Notes: generated from the letters alone by a model not told the origin. A stretch of DNA of 29,080 nucleotides from JBDHUX01 sp039809405 (GCA_039809405.1 JBDHUX010000002.1:1-29080); one strand, 5' to 3'; numbered from the stretch's first letter, positions 1 to 11,534 are shown. A program made the numbers and translations.

Positions 1-2040
1 ATATCTTACAAGATAGATATCTACAATAATAAAAATATAGATAATCTGACTTGTGCATATAAGAAAAGATCTGATAGCTCACTTTGTGCTGTGAAACCTA
101 CTTTGGCTCCATATAAAGTAAATTATATCCCAATGAGTTCGTATCCATCTACCCCAGCTCCTATAGAGTACTGTACAACACAAGAGATATCAAGTTTGGC
201 TTGTAGTAACCACAATCTGTCAGATTATTGACTTGTAAAAGACCACAATGCTTGCAAGGTGGATTTAGATATCATAGCTTGAAACTCAACAGGAAAGATA
301 GATGTAGGTATTGTAAAGTCTGCTGATAAATACTTATATAATCCAAATGAGTATGTTACTTGGACGTTGAAATATACCAATCATAGCACTGTGGCTGTGT
401 CAAACATAACTATAACTGATACTATGCCAGCTGGATTGACTTATGTGGATAGTTCAGTCACTCCTACATCTAGAAATTGACAAACTATCACTTGGAATTT
501 ATGATCTACAGTGACTTTGAATCCATGAGAGTCTAGAGTTATCACATTTAGGACAGCATTTGACCCTATATCCAATCAGAACAACAGTGCTTATACAAAA
601 ACTTATACAAATAATGTGATCATATCAACTCCATGAGATTCCAATCCAAACAACAATCAAGATGATGCTGTGGTAGCAATACAATACAATCCATATCCAT
701 TTAATTACTGTGGTAATCATATCGTAGAGATATGAGAGTACTGTGACGAGTGAACCAATGGTGGCACTATTGGAGATGGGCGGTATAAGTGAAGAGTGTG
801 TACTTCTAGTTGTAGATTGCAAAACCCATCAACTAGTGATGCACCAAAATGTGCCGATATAGATCCACCAAGTATAAACGAAAACGAATACCTCCCATAC
901 CGATGGAATATAGACCTAGATAAAGTATCTACAACATCCAATTGTACTTCTGCCAATGAAGGCAAGATAAATAGCAACTTTACATGTCACTTTACGCTAT
1001 ACAATGGTAAAAATGGCACAACAGCTCCTATCAGAACTTGGACTGAAAATTGTAATACAAACAAATGATTTGACAACAAACTGATGAGTTTTTGGACTAC
1101 CAAATTCCCATCTATGCCATATGGAAGATCTACTATACTTATGGATAAGAGCATAACCAATGGTATATATGGCGAGTACAAGATAGAACTATCCAAGATA
1201 ACATATCAGATATGTCAAAATGGTAGCCGAGTGTCTAGTATCTCTGACGACAGACTTTGTCAGTATAACTTTGTTATAGCAAAACCTTACTTGATACAGA
1301 AATGAGCTAGCACAACTACACTTGAAGACGATTCCCTAAAGTGATACTTCTGATTTGGTTCAAATACAAAAAATTGGGAAAATCTGCTCAAGGATGTGAC
1401 TAGATCACTTAGATTATCTTCATTTAACCCTACTGAAAACCTATCGTATCTACTATCATCATTTGTAGAGAAATATGACAAGCTTGCACAGTGATGAGGT
1501 GGTGTGACACATAAGAAAGTATCAGGTAAAAACATATATGTATATGAAAATAGTCAGACTCTTAGTGACAAAGACGTAGTTGCAAATAGCACTATCATCA
1601 TCAAAAATTGAAACTTGAGATTGGAGTGAACTATTACCGATAAAGCTGTGTATATAGTGCCAAATGGTACCATTACTATCTGATGAGATGCAAATTGCGA
1701 TTATTACGATACAGTTGCAAAACCTCAAACTATCAATGGTATATTTATAGCTGGTAAATGATTTAACTCAGACCACTACTTAAATAGTGACTTAAGTAGA
1801 TCTCGATGTAGTAATGGCTGACTAAAAGTAAATGGTAGTATGATATGAGCAAATATAGACTATATCATAAACAAGAGAAGAACTGTGCTTGATGGTTGGT
1901 TTGAGTCAGCCTCACCAACTAAGAAAACTCAGCATATCATAGACTGATCTAGTCTAAACATAACTCCAAATGTAAACTTATGGTCTACACTACCAGGTGC
2001 TGATGAAGTAGCACAGACACTGTGAGTGAAAAAGAATTAA
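1..2040 (+). CDS. Cys-rich DUF11-repeat cell-surface protein, 5'-truncated by window edge
   Basis: The reading frame is open from the first base to TAA at 2038-2040 (679 residues visible), with many in-frame TGA codons read as Gly. Around nt 300-580 lies a DUF11-type beta-sandwich repeat: Trp-Thr-Leu-x-Tyr-x-Asn, then ITDTMPAGLTYV, then an N-P-G turn, the usual signature of extracellular repeat proteins. It is followed by a Cys-containing segment (CGNHIVEIGEYCDEG) and several further Cys pairs, suggesting export and disulfide bonding. The C-terminal third (nt about 1560-2040) is rich in short Gly-Asn-Ile strands (GTITIGGDANCD, INGIFIAGKG), a beta-helix-like pattern common at the end of large CPR surface proteins. 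No membrane anchor is visible in this part; the signal peptide would be upstream. The role is probably cell contact or adhesion (inference). The function is not known. Confidence 0.85.
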
Positions 2041-2080
2041 GGAAATTAAATTTATATTTATATCATAATTAATTATAAAA

Positions 2081-2800
2081 ATGACAAATTCAACAGAGAG
2101 GGAGAACTTATACTAATGTGGCTAAGTGATTAAAAAAATCACTTGAAAATGTAAATGGCATCAATAGTCGTAGTATGATTTTTAAAAACTACTTAGAGAG
2201 GGCTTGAGTAATAACCCTAAACTAAAAGAAGAACAATCTGATAGACTACAAAACAAAAAAGAAAAATTAGTTGTTAGTAAAAAAGCGAGACAACATTTTG
2301 ATACATTACTTTCCAATGAGGATATACTATGAACTTACGATGTAGATTATACCATATTTGACGATCCTAAGATCACAAACAAAGAAAGTTTCTTGTCTGC
2401 TTGTAGTGAGAAGAGTGCTAATGAGCAATTGAATTTCTTAGAGTTACTGTATCACGACTTTTCTGATAGCTTTATTAAAAAAGTGCAAAGTACACTTCCT
2501 CATAATATTTCAGAATTTGCAGCAATAGATCGTGCTGCCAGAATTGAAGAGTATATTCTCAGGAGCAATCCTTTTGTAACAGTAAAAATGTTTTGGCTTT
2601 GTGTTGGTTTTAAAAATGTAGAAAGAAAGCATGAAAGTGATGACAGAGTTACAATAAATCCAATGCTACCCTTGGATGGTTTCAAGTACAATAGACTACT
2701 CGAAGTACATGACCGAGACGAGAATGACCATGATATACCAACAACTTATGATACTTTTGTTAATTCATATTGACATCTTAATTGACCTACATTGATATAG
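2081..2800 (+). pseudogene. Unknown small protein gene with two apparent frame changes
   Basis: ATG at 2081 opens a frame that stops at TAA 2114-2116. From about 2100 to 2215 another frame, one base further on, is open and protein-like (RTYTNVAKGLKKSLENVNGI...). From about 2185 to the TAG at 2798-2800 the original frame is open again for roughly 200 residues with two TGA Gly codons near the end (NSYGHLNGP). A +1 change near 2099-2103 and a compensating -1 change near 2196-2202 would give one protein of about 235 residues. Both change points lie at a GAGAGGG sequence. The product is hydrophilic with charged helices and no recognised domain. It could be a decaying gene, two assembly errors, or genuine frameshifting; alternatively only the downstream frame is translated. 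A terminator follows directly, which supports a transcribed unit. Confidence 0.5.
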
Positions 2801-2824
2801 TTTTGATTACTACTGAAGAAGAAT

Positions 2825-2860
2825 CTATATAAGATATAATACCTTGTATAGGTTTTTTTA
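2825..2860 (+). terminator. Rho-independent terminator
   Basis: A 9-bp stem (CTATATAAG at 2825-2833 with CTTGTATAG at 2843-2851, one G-U pair) with a 9-nt loop is followed by a run of seven T. It lies 25 bases after the stop of the preceding gene and about 80 bases before gatA. Confidence 0.65.
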
Positions 2861-2931
2861 TTTGTGTTGCAAAATACCCCAAATTATATAACTTATAAAT
2901 ACTATTTTATACTTTTGAATTTGTATTGTCT

Positions 2932-4353
2932 ATGTCCAATTTTACACTTGAGTCTTATATCAGATGAGTTGGTGGTGGTAGTTTGACACCAGCTGATGTT
3001 GTTTCAGATTATAAGAAAAAAGTACTAGATAATCGTACCAATGCTTGGATAACTACTGCCAATAGTTGATACGATGTAGATAATCAGGTTGATGAGTATA
3101 TATCAGATCATCTTGATATATTTATCTCTAGGCCTCTTAGATCTGCTCCTATATGAGTAAAAGATTTGATACTTACCAAATGAATCCAAACTACTTGCTG
3201 ATCCAAGATACTGACCGGCTATAATCCACCATACAGCGCGACCTGCTTTACCAAACTGGAGCAAGCTGGTGGATTGCTTATAGGCAAAAACAACTTGGAT
3301 GAATTTGCAATGTGAGGTGGTTGATCCAACAGCTGATACTGACCCACAACCAATCCTATTGATACGAGTAAAGTTCCATGATGATCTAGTTCTTGAAGTG
3401 CAAGCGCAGTGGCTGATGACCAGTGCATTGCAAGTCTTGGAACTGACACTGGCTGATCTGTGAGACTTCCAGCTAGTCTGTGTGGTGTTGTATGATTTAA
3501 ACCTACATACGGTGCGATATCAAGGTATGGTATCAATGCTATGGCTAACTCTCTTGATCAAGTAGGTGTAATAGCCAAAACAGTTGAAGATGTTGAGATA
3601 ATTTTTGACAATATAAGATGATCTGATCCTCACGACTTGACCAGTTTTGACATGGATCATATATGATTGGACCATGATAAGAAAATCAAAATTGCAGTAT
3701 TCAATCAATTTTTCCAAGAAGGCATAGACCCAGACATTTCCTCATTGATTAAATCCAAACTAGATATTTTATCTACAAGAGACGATATAGAGATTGATTA
3801 CATAGATTTTGGCCGACTACAGTATGTAGTAGCAATTTATTACATCATCATGCCTGCTGAAGTAAGCACAAACTTATCAAGATTTGATGGTATGAGATAC
3901 TGACTACAGTCTGATACATCAGATTATCCTGATTTTCACTCATATATCACAGATATTAGATCAAAGTGATTTGGTGCAGAGGTCAAAAGAAGACTTGTGT
4001 TGTGAAGCTATGTTTTGTCCTCTGGGCATCAAGATCAGTACTACCAGAAAGCTACTAATATGAGAAAATTGCTTACCACCAAGTACAATCAGATATTTAA
4101 CACCTACGATTTTGTTATATGACCTACTAGCCCAAAAGTAGCTCGAGATATATGATCTATGAGAGATGACCCACTGTCTGAGTATCTTACTGATATTTAC
4201 ACCATCCCTGCAAATTTGACCTGATCACCTGCTATATCTATACCAATTTGAAGCATTGGATGACTGCCAGTTGGTATGCATATTATGTGACAGAGGAGGA
4301 CCGATTTTGCACTACTGGAGTTTACCAAGAAAGTATCAGATTATCTCAAATAA
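2932..4353 (+). CDS. gatA: Aspartyl/glutamyl-tRNA amidotransferase subunit A
   Basis: 473 residues, the usual GatA length. GatA hydrolyses glutamine and supplies ammonia to the GatCAB complex, which turns Glu-tRNA(Gln), and often Asp-tRNA(Asn), into the correct aminoacyl-tRNA in the cytoplasm. The amidase-signature triad is complete: Lys77 (PIGVKD), cis-Ser152 (PGGSSSGSA) and nucleophile Ser176 (GTDTGGSVR). The later signatures EVSTNLSRFDGMRYG and YTIPANLTGSPAISIP are also typical. Many glycines, including one in PGGSSSG, are TGA. gatB and gatC are not in the window. A tRNA-Gln gene lies at the far end, consistent with the indirect Gln route. No Shine-Dalgarno sequence precedes the start; ATG 2932 is chosen because the N-terminus fits the family. 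Confidence 0.96.
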
Positions 4354-4369
4354 TTCTTTATTTTTACAA

Positions 4370-4398
4370 TTGAACATATTTAAATATATAATTATAAG
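4370..4398 (+). promoter_or_regulatory. Sigma-70-like promoter of leuS
   Basis: TTGAAC (4370-4375), a 17-base spacer, then TATAAG (4393-4398). The predicted start of transcription is near 4405, giving a leader of only about 23 bases before the leuS ATG. Confidence 0.5.
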
Positions 4399-4427
4399 CT
4401 GATTTATTCTATTTATATCGATAGACG

Positions 4428-7400
4428 ATGACAGATAGGCCAAAATTTTACGACCTTATGATGTTTCCATATCCTAGTGGTTCTGCAATGCATGTATGAC
4501 ATGCTAGTAATTACCTATATAGCGAGATAGTTGCAAGATACAAGAGAATGAGATGATATGATGTTATATTTCCTCTCGGGTATGATAGTTTTGGCCTGCC
4601 AACAGAAAATTTTGCAATCAAAAACAATAAATCAGCACGACAAGCTACAGAAGAAAATATAGCATATTTTGATGAACAAGTTGAAGCTATGGATTTTTCT
4701 TTGGACAAAGATCGTATGTTTAAGACATCTGATCCAGAGTATTACAAATGGACTCAGTGGATATTTAGTAAGTTATTTGAACATGGATTGGTATATCGCA
4801 AAGATGGACTTGTCAATCGATGTCCAAGTTGTCAGACAGTCCTCGCCAATGATCAGATAGTAGACGGTAAGTGCGAGAGGTGTGAGTCTGAAGTGATCCA
4901 AAAACAGATGCCACAGTGGTATATCAAGATTACAGACTATGCAGAGCAACTTTTGGATTATAGTGATTGCGACCGACCAGAAGAGACCATAACTCACCAA
5001 AAAAATTGGATAGGTAAAAGTGAGGGAGCTGAGATAGATTTTGATATTATTAAGAATATTCACCATAATTTAGATCAATATAATACTTTATCTTACGGGT
5101 ATTTTAGCTCTATAGATGAAGCTTATGAGCTTAAAGATGATACAAATACAATCTTGATTTTTAAAAGGGAATATGAGACTGAAACTTGATATTTGGTACT
5201 AAAATCTTTTATTAATTATGATGAATATAAAAAATTTGTACTATCTTGAGTAACTTGAGATCGAGGTGTTGTTTATGATAAAGATGATGAGTTTGTAAGT
5301 AATATTGAAAAAATACAAACTATTATAAATTCTTCTGAAATCTTATTAGAAAACAATCCAAGAAAAATAACAGTATTTACAACTCGTCCAGATACTTTAT
5401 TTGGTGTGACAGCTATAGTTCTATCTCCAGAAAATCAGACTATAGACAATTTACTGGATACCAATAAAACTGAAGAGCTAAAAAAATTCCGTGCTGAAGT
5501 GGCCAAGATGAACTCCATAGATAGACAATCTACCGATAGATCTAAAAATGGTATGTTCTCTGGTGTGTATGCAAAACATCCTTTTACTTGAGAAAAAATA
5601 CCTCTTTGGTTTGCAGATTATGTCTTACCAGACTATGCAACTGGAGCGGTGATGTTTGTTCCAGCTCATGATGAGAGAGATTGGGAATTTGCAAAGAAAT
5701 ACGATATGGAGGTGAAGCAGGTGGTAGCTTCCAATCTTGTGTGAGAAGGAGACCAGACTCCTAGAGATGATGTAGAAACTTTAGACAGGATAGTAATTGA
5801 TGCAATTATAGAAAATAATAAGTGAGAATTCCTACTTGAAAAAGATAGCCATTGGCATTTTGTGGGCTGAGGAATAGAAGATTGAGACACTGCAGAAGAA
5901 ACAGTCCATAAAGAGATACTTGAAGAAACTTGATATAAAAACATCCATATAGAGAGAAAGATATTAGATTATTCGTTTATGTATGCATATCGTTTACCAA
6001 AAAATAAAAATCAAAGAACTAACTCTTTATGGTATCATGTAAAATTACTAAATGATGAAAAAGTTTATAGTGAAGCTGAGGAAGGAAAGCATATTTTAGA
6101 ATGGGTAAAAAAAGAAGATGTTGAAAACAAATTAGAACGACCCCATCATATAATAAGTTGGCAAGTATTTAATAAATGAGCTTATACTTGACCTTGAAAA
6201 CTTGTGAACTCATGACAATTTGACTGACTAGATAATCAAACCGCAAAATCAGAAATTACCAAACACCTTCAATCTATCTGAAAGGGTAAATCCAAAACCA
6301 CTTATCGCCTCCGTGATTGGTCGGTTAGCCGCCAGAGATACCGAGGTAGCCCTATACCAATTTATTATACATTTGAAGATAATAAAGATGGTCGCTACAC
6401 AGCAGACAATCCACATTCAGACAAATCCAAATGGATACCGCACTTGATACCAGAGCCAGAATTGCCAGTAGTACTGCCATTAGATCTACCAAATTATAAA
6501 CCAGCTGGTAAGTCTCCACTAGAAGATCATCCAAGTTTCAAGTATTATAATGCTCCAGACTGACAAACTTATCTCCGTGAGTGTGATACACTAGATACTT
6601 TCATGTGTAGTAGTTTTTACTATCTCCGCTTCCTAGATCCTCATAACTCAGATTATCTCATATCTGACGATATATGTGAAAGATATATGCCAGTGGATTT
6701 ATACATAGGTTGAAAAGAGCATACTGTATGACATTTGCTTTATAGTAGGTTTATATACAAATTTCTAAAAGATAAGTGATATATCGTGAACGATAGCAAA
6801 GAGCCGTTTTATAAGCTCGTCCATCAAGGTATGATCCATGCACACGATGGTCGCAAGATGTCCAAAAGACGAGGCAATGTGATAGATCCCATGGATATCA
6901 TCAAAGAGTATGGTAGTGATACACTTAGGACTTACATCATGTTTATGGGACCAGTTGAACTAAACAAAAACCGGAACCCAGATGCAGTTGCTTGAGTAAA
7001 AAGATTTCTTGATAGAGTGGAGAGGGGTATAGATTTTGTATCTGACGTAGATGATAAAGATGTAGATAGTCTGACTCAGCAAACTATAAAATGAGTGACT
7101 GAAGATATTGATTTATTAAAATTTAACACTGCTATAAGTAAGATTATGATACTTACAAATGGTATCTACGACCATAAATCAATCTCTAGATCAAATTTTG
7201 AATCATTACTGTTGCTATTGTCACCATTTGCCAGTAGATTAACGCAGAAATTACGAGCAAGTCTTGGTAACGATTGAGAGATAAGCAAACAAGTTTGGCC
7301 ACAGCGGGATGATAGCAAGATTGCAAATTCCAATATAAATTTACCGATTCAGATCAGTGGTAAGATGAGATGAACTATAGAGGTATCTGCGGATATATCA

Positions 7401-7514
7401 CAAGAAGAGGCAATCAAATTAATAACCTCAGACGAAAGATTTATCAAATACATCACTTGAGACATCAAGAAAGTTATCTGGATACCAGGCAAGATATGCA
7501 ATATAATCATATAA
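4428..7514 (+). CDS. leuS: Leucyl-tRNA synthetase with inserted Nudix domain
   Basis: 1028 residues against about 800-870 for ordinary bacterial LeuRS. It charges tRNA(Leu) with leucine. Class I signatures: HVGH at 22-25 (Gly24 is TGA), a zinc-type CPSC...CERC knob at about 132-151, NWIGKSEGAEIDF before the editing domain, TTRPDTLFG, the editing segment GAVMFVPAHDERDWEFA, RQRYWG at about 635-640, and KMSK at 810-813. Two inserts explain the extra length. One of about 100 residues (about 205-310, nt 5040-5360) lies between SEGAEIDF and the TTRPDTL block and has no recognised fold. The other (about 433-582, nt 5725-6175) carries a Nudix box starting at Gly480 and ending EILEETGY. Seven conserved aromatic positions are CGA or CGG: W131, W183, W639, W815, W943 (CGA) and W849, W960 (CGG). 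The C-terminal anticodon-binding and tail region ends normally. Confidence 0.97.
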
Positions 7515-7545
7515 AAATAAGCTGATTTATAAGAGATAAAAATAA

Positions 7546-8127
7546 ATGCAAAAAGTCTTAATATTCCATGGGTGGTGAAATACCAATAACGATCAATATG
7601 CTTGTACAAGTCTACTTTCCAATAAACTAAAAAGCGATTGATACGATGTAGTTTTTGATACGATAAATTATGCTTCATGAATATCCATAGACGATATATT
7701 AGATAAGTATCCTGATGACTACGACATTGTGATCTGACATAGCGCTGGCTGATTTCTAGCATTACAATATGCACAATATCACAATATCCAAAGACTGATA
7801 CTGATAGCTCCATGCACAAGCACCAAAAACTTTACTGATAATTTTATCTCAGAACTTGAAGGAGAATTTGATACTAACGAACTACAGACATTTAACAACT
7901 TCCACGATCATGGCATAAAGCATATTGATGTAAATAATAACTGCGAAAATATAATTTTTGTATTTGGTAAATTTGATGAGAGTATAGACCAGCAAGTAGT
8001 AGATATATACTACAAAACTTATCCTAAAGCAGAGTATATATTTTTGGAAGCATGACACATGGGAGATAGTTTGGAAGATTGATGAGATAAGGTACTACAA
8101 ATCTATGATAAATTAATCTTAAATTAA
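7546..8127 (+). CDS. Alpha/beta hydrolase, RBBP9/YdeN-like
   Basis: 193 residues, the typical size of the small RBBP9/YdeN serine-hydrolase family. Near the N-terminus is VLIFHGWGNT (oxyanion region). The nucleophile elbow is GHSAGG with Ser66; Asp144 (FGKFD) and His171 (LEAGHMG) complete a plausible catalytic triad in the right order and spacing. The elbow's last glycine is TGA. The gene starts 31 bases after leuS and is probably cotranscribed. The substrate is unknown; esterase-type activity in the cytoplasm is the family expectation. Confidence 0.87.
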
Positions 8128-8164
8128 TTACCAAAATATTTATATAATTTTAACTTACATAAAA

Positions 8165-8389
8165 ATGACTACCAAAGAACATTCCAAAAAATTTGATCAA
8201 GAATGAACAACTCATTCAGATAGTAAAGCATCTCTACCAAGATTTAGCTCTGTAATTGATCTTACTATACTTATAGTGATAGCTATATTGTTATTTCTAT
8301 GACTTATATTTATAGCAAAAATTTTTATAATTGTATTTCTTTGTGTTTATATCTGAACTTGGGTTTACAATAAGTTTATAAAAAAATAA
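8165..8389 (+). CDS. Small single-pass or hairpin membrane protein
   Basis: 74 residues. A polar N-terminal 30 residues (MTTKEHSKKFDQEG...) is followed by a long hydrophobic stretch from about residue 31 to 67, enough for two short membrane helices, and a basic tail NKFIKK. Three glycines (residues 14, 46 and 64) are TGA. No family is recognised. It sits 37 bases downstream of the hydrolase gene and 101 bases upstream of a secreted protein gene, in the same direction. Confidence 0.7.
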
Positions 8390-8490
8390 AATTTACTCTA
8401 CTTGGTCCTTATTTATCATTGCATTGCAATGTCAGATATATAATATTTTACTGTTGTATTTAACTTATTTGTAACTTATTATCTTCATAT

Positions 8491-9165
8491 ATGGAAAGTA
8501 ATAATTCATTTCTTATAAATGCTATCGCAACTACTGTTGTGCTTTGAGGAGTAGTCACTCTTGTTGTAGTACCACAAATTAACATTTTTGCACCCGATAA
8601 CAATCAAACAAATAATAAAATTGTAGTAGAGAAAGAGCATGACACAGCTCCTATAGAGGCTGATAAGATAGTTGATATCATCAATGATCAAGCTGTCTTA
8701 CAAGTACAAAATTTAACTCAAGAAGATAGTAAACAACCATCAAAACCAGAAAAACGAGTAAAGCAACCTGATACATATTATAGATGTGTCAATCCTATCA
8801 CTGGGAAACCTATAGAACATGGCAAGACGATAATTACCTATGAGAAATCATCTGTAAAATTTCCAGAAACTTGCAAGCAAGAGATAAGAAAATGTGATAA
8901 TGGAACCATGTTATGATCTTATACCGAAACTAGTTGCACTCAAGTGTGAGATGGATGCGTATGACCAGATTGAAGAAATTACTCACACGGATCAGTTGGT
9001 ACCTATTATCTTTATGGAGAAGTGATTTGAAAAAAAGAAGATGGAGAAGATATATGCACAAGGCAAGCTAGAGTTTGTCAGTGATGATCGCGGTACCTTT
9101 TTAACCGCCAAACTAAGTCTGACTTTACATACAAATATCCGCACTGTAACGTAGAAGTCCAATAG
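8491..9165 (+). CDS. Secreted or anchored Cys-rich protein
   Basis: 224 residues. Residues about 8-33 form a hydrophobic helix (signal peptide or N-terminal anchor), then a low-complexity polar linker to about residue 90. The C-terminal half holds two Cys-rich modules. The first runs from YRCVNPITGKPIEHG through TCKQEIRKCDNGTMLGSY to a final TSC, resembling the small C...HG...C...RxCxNGxLxGSY...C modules repeated in large surface proteins of related CPR bacteria. The second runs from GDGCVGPDG to CTRQARVCQGGSW and a final Cys near the end. The Trp of GGSW is a CGG codon. An extracellular structural or binding role is inferred; no enzyme motif is seen. Confidence 0.82.
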
Positions 9166-9194
9166 TCTAAAATTATCATCTATAATTTGTATAC

Positions 9195-9222
9195 TTGAAA
9201 ATAATCTGGCTATCTTTATATC
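9195..9222 (+). promoter_or_regulatory. Possible promoter of metG
   Basis: TTGAAA (9195-9200), a 16-base spacer, then TATATC (9217-9222), in the 116-base gap before metG. It would give a leader of about 50 bases. The match is moderate in such AT-rich sequence. Confidence 0.3.
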
Positions 9223-9281
9223 ATCATACTCTAATATTTTACATCGAAAAAAGCCTTTATCTATCGTTAATAATCTTTATT

Positions 9282-11021
9282 ATGACTAGAAAAATTATCA
9301 CTTCGGCGCTACCATATCCAAACGGTCCTTTACATCTCTGACATATAGCGTGAGTTTATCTACCTGCGGATATATATTTCCGTTTTTGCAAACTGATGGG
9401 TGATGACGTTATACATATTTGTGGGACAGATGATCACGGCGTAGCTCTTGAGATCGCATCGGAGAAATATGGTAAGTCTATATCAGAACTTGTATCAGAG
9501 TACCGCAACTCTTACAAAAATGGTATGAAAAAGATGGGTATAGATTTCACTATATTTTATGGCACCGACACACCACAACACGAAGAAGTTGCTCATCAGT
9601 TTTTCCATGCATTATACGACCAGTGATTACTTGAGAAGAGAACAATCAATCAGATGTACTGTCTGGATTGTCAAAAATTTCTTCCAGATAGATATATTAC
9701 AGGCACTTGTCCAAAGTGTAAAAACTCTGGAGCTAATTGAGACCAATGCGAGAAATGCGGTAGTATGCTAGATCCAGAACAACTTATAGATCCACACTGT
9801 AAAACCTGTGGTTGAAACAATCTAGAGATGAGAAGTTCTGATCATCTATTTTTTCTACTCAATAAATTTGAAGACAGGTTGAAAGATTGGTTAGAAACCA
9901 AGATAGACTGGAAATCAAATGTAATCAGTACATCTTTATATAAACGAATCAAGGACTCATTACAACCTAGAAACTACACAAGAGATATCAAATCTGGTAT
10001 AAGTATACCACTTGAGGAGTTTAAGAATAAGACCATATATGTGTGGTTTGAGGCTCCACTTGGTTATATAAGTATAGCCAAGAAGTACTTTGAAGATAGC
10101 TGAAATTCATCACTGTTTGACTCTTACTGGCACGATCCATCAACTCAACTTATTCAATTTATTTGAAAAGATAATATAGTATTTCATAGTATCATACGAC
10201 CAGCATTACTTATGGCTTACAACGACAATCATATTTGAGATAATAAAAAACAATATTTATTACCTACCAATATCCCAGCTAACGAATTTCTAAACCTAGA
10301 AGGTAAAAAATTTTCTACATCTAGATGATGGGCAGTTCGGCTTGATGATATGGTGGCAAATTACGACCCAGACTTTGTAAGATACTATTTATCTTGGGTG
10401 ATACCAGAAAATCAAGATAGCGACTTCAAGTGGTTAGAGTTTCAAGACAGATGTAATCATCTCGCGGATTCATTATGAAACTTATTCAACAGAGTTATTA
10501 ATTTAAGTATTAAATACCTGAATTGACAGTTTGTCTGACAAACTAAGACAGAGTTAGACAAACTCCCATTTACCTATAAAGAGATGACATCTACATTTGT
10601 AGATCAAATTTGATTTCTCCATGAGCAGATTGTTTCCTTGCTGAAAGAGTATAAATTTCGTGAATGACTTGCTAAACTATTGGAACTATTTGCATTGTGA
10701 AATAAATTTGTCGATGACACCAAACCACGAGAGTTGGCCAAAACCGATTTAGAATCCACCAAAACAATCTTACACTTGTTGTGATGGTATCTTGCTTGTG
10801 TGAGCCAAACTATAAGTCCGTATCTACCGTTTACATCCAGAAAAATGTCAGATATACTTATTGAAACTTCTTCTGGTGCAAACTACCAAGATATTTGAAA
10901 AAAAATGGATAGTTTCACTTTCAAACATATTGCAGCCAAACCAGATATACTATTTACAAAGATAACTGATGAGCAGATAGTATCGGAGCTAGAAAAACTA
11001 TCTCAAATTGAAAATACATAA
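9282..11021 (+). CDS. metG: Methionyl-tRNA synthetase
   Basis: 579 residues. It charges elongator and initiator tRNA(Met). It shows PNGPLHLGH (18-21 is the HIGH motif, Gly20 = TGA) and CGTDDHG. A zinc region with four CxxC pairs (starting CLDC, CPKC, CEKC, CKTC) marks the four-Cys-pair MetRS type. YVWFEAPLGYIS, GKDNIVFHSIIWP and the KFSTSR loop (343-348, the KMSKS equivalent) follow, then LADSLGNLFNR in the helical anticodon domain. There is no C-terminal tRNA-binding (OB) extension. Positions W222, W306 and W483 (CGA) and W353 (CGG) match conserved tryptophans of the family: the W-[IL]-K before the LQPR segment, IIWPA, KPWEL and AVW. Downstream rnhA begins 12 bases after the stop. Confidence 0.97.
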
Positions 11022-11033
11022 ATTTGATCGATT

Positions 11034-11534
11034 ATGACCAGATATATATTATACTCAGACTGAGCTTGTAGCGGTAATCCTTGACCATGATGATGGGGTG
11101 CTGTGGTGCTGCAAGATAATAAAATTCTCACTGAACTATCGTGATTTGTTCAACATACGACCAACAACCAAATGGAACTTACATGAACCATACAATGAAT
11201 TAAATGGATTTGTGAGAAAGAAGGTATAAGTATGGATACTTGATATACATTAGAGCTATTTGCTAGTCCAGATAAAGATAAAAATAATCAGATACATTTA
11301 GATATATACACAGATAGCGTTTATGTCCAGAAATGAATTACGGAGTATATAAAAAAATGGAGAATAAACTGACGAAGAACAACCAATAAAAAACCCATTG
11401 CAAACATAGATCTATGGATAGAGTTAGACAGATTAGACAGAAAGATAGACATTGTCCGACACTGGGTGAAAGGTCATAATTGAAACCACTACAATGAGCT
11501 TGTAGATCAACTTGCTACCAAAAGTTTATACTAA
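11034..11534 (+). CDS. rnhA: Ribonuclease HI
   Basis: 166 residues. It cleaves the RNA strand of RNA-DNA hybrids (R-loops, primers). The catalytic residues are all present: Asp9 (SDGACSGNPGPGGWG), Glu48 (NNQMELTG), Asp94 (YTDSVYV) and Asp158 (NELVDQLA), plus the KGHNGNHYNE loop. About 20 extra residues lie between Glu48 and Asp94 (around 66-88), lengthening a normally short connection. W114 (after ING) and W142 (IVWHWVKGH) are CGA codons at sites that are Trp across the family. The gene starts 12 bases after metG and is probably cotranscribed with it. Confidence 0.95.

Noticed and set aside
4394..7530. The 14-mer ATAAGCTGATTTAT occurs before both leuS (4394-4407) and the hydrolase gene (7517-7530).
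   Set aside because: In 29 kb of AT-rich DNA several 14-base repeats are expected by chance, and no other gene start shares it.
7349..7819. Minus-strand open frame of 156 codons.
   Set aside because: It overlaps the end of leuS and the start of the alpha/beta hydrolase, both well supported on the plus strand.
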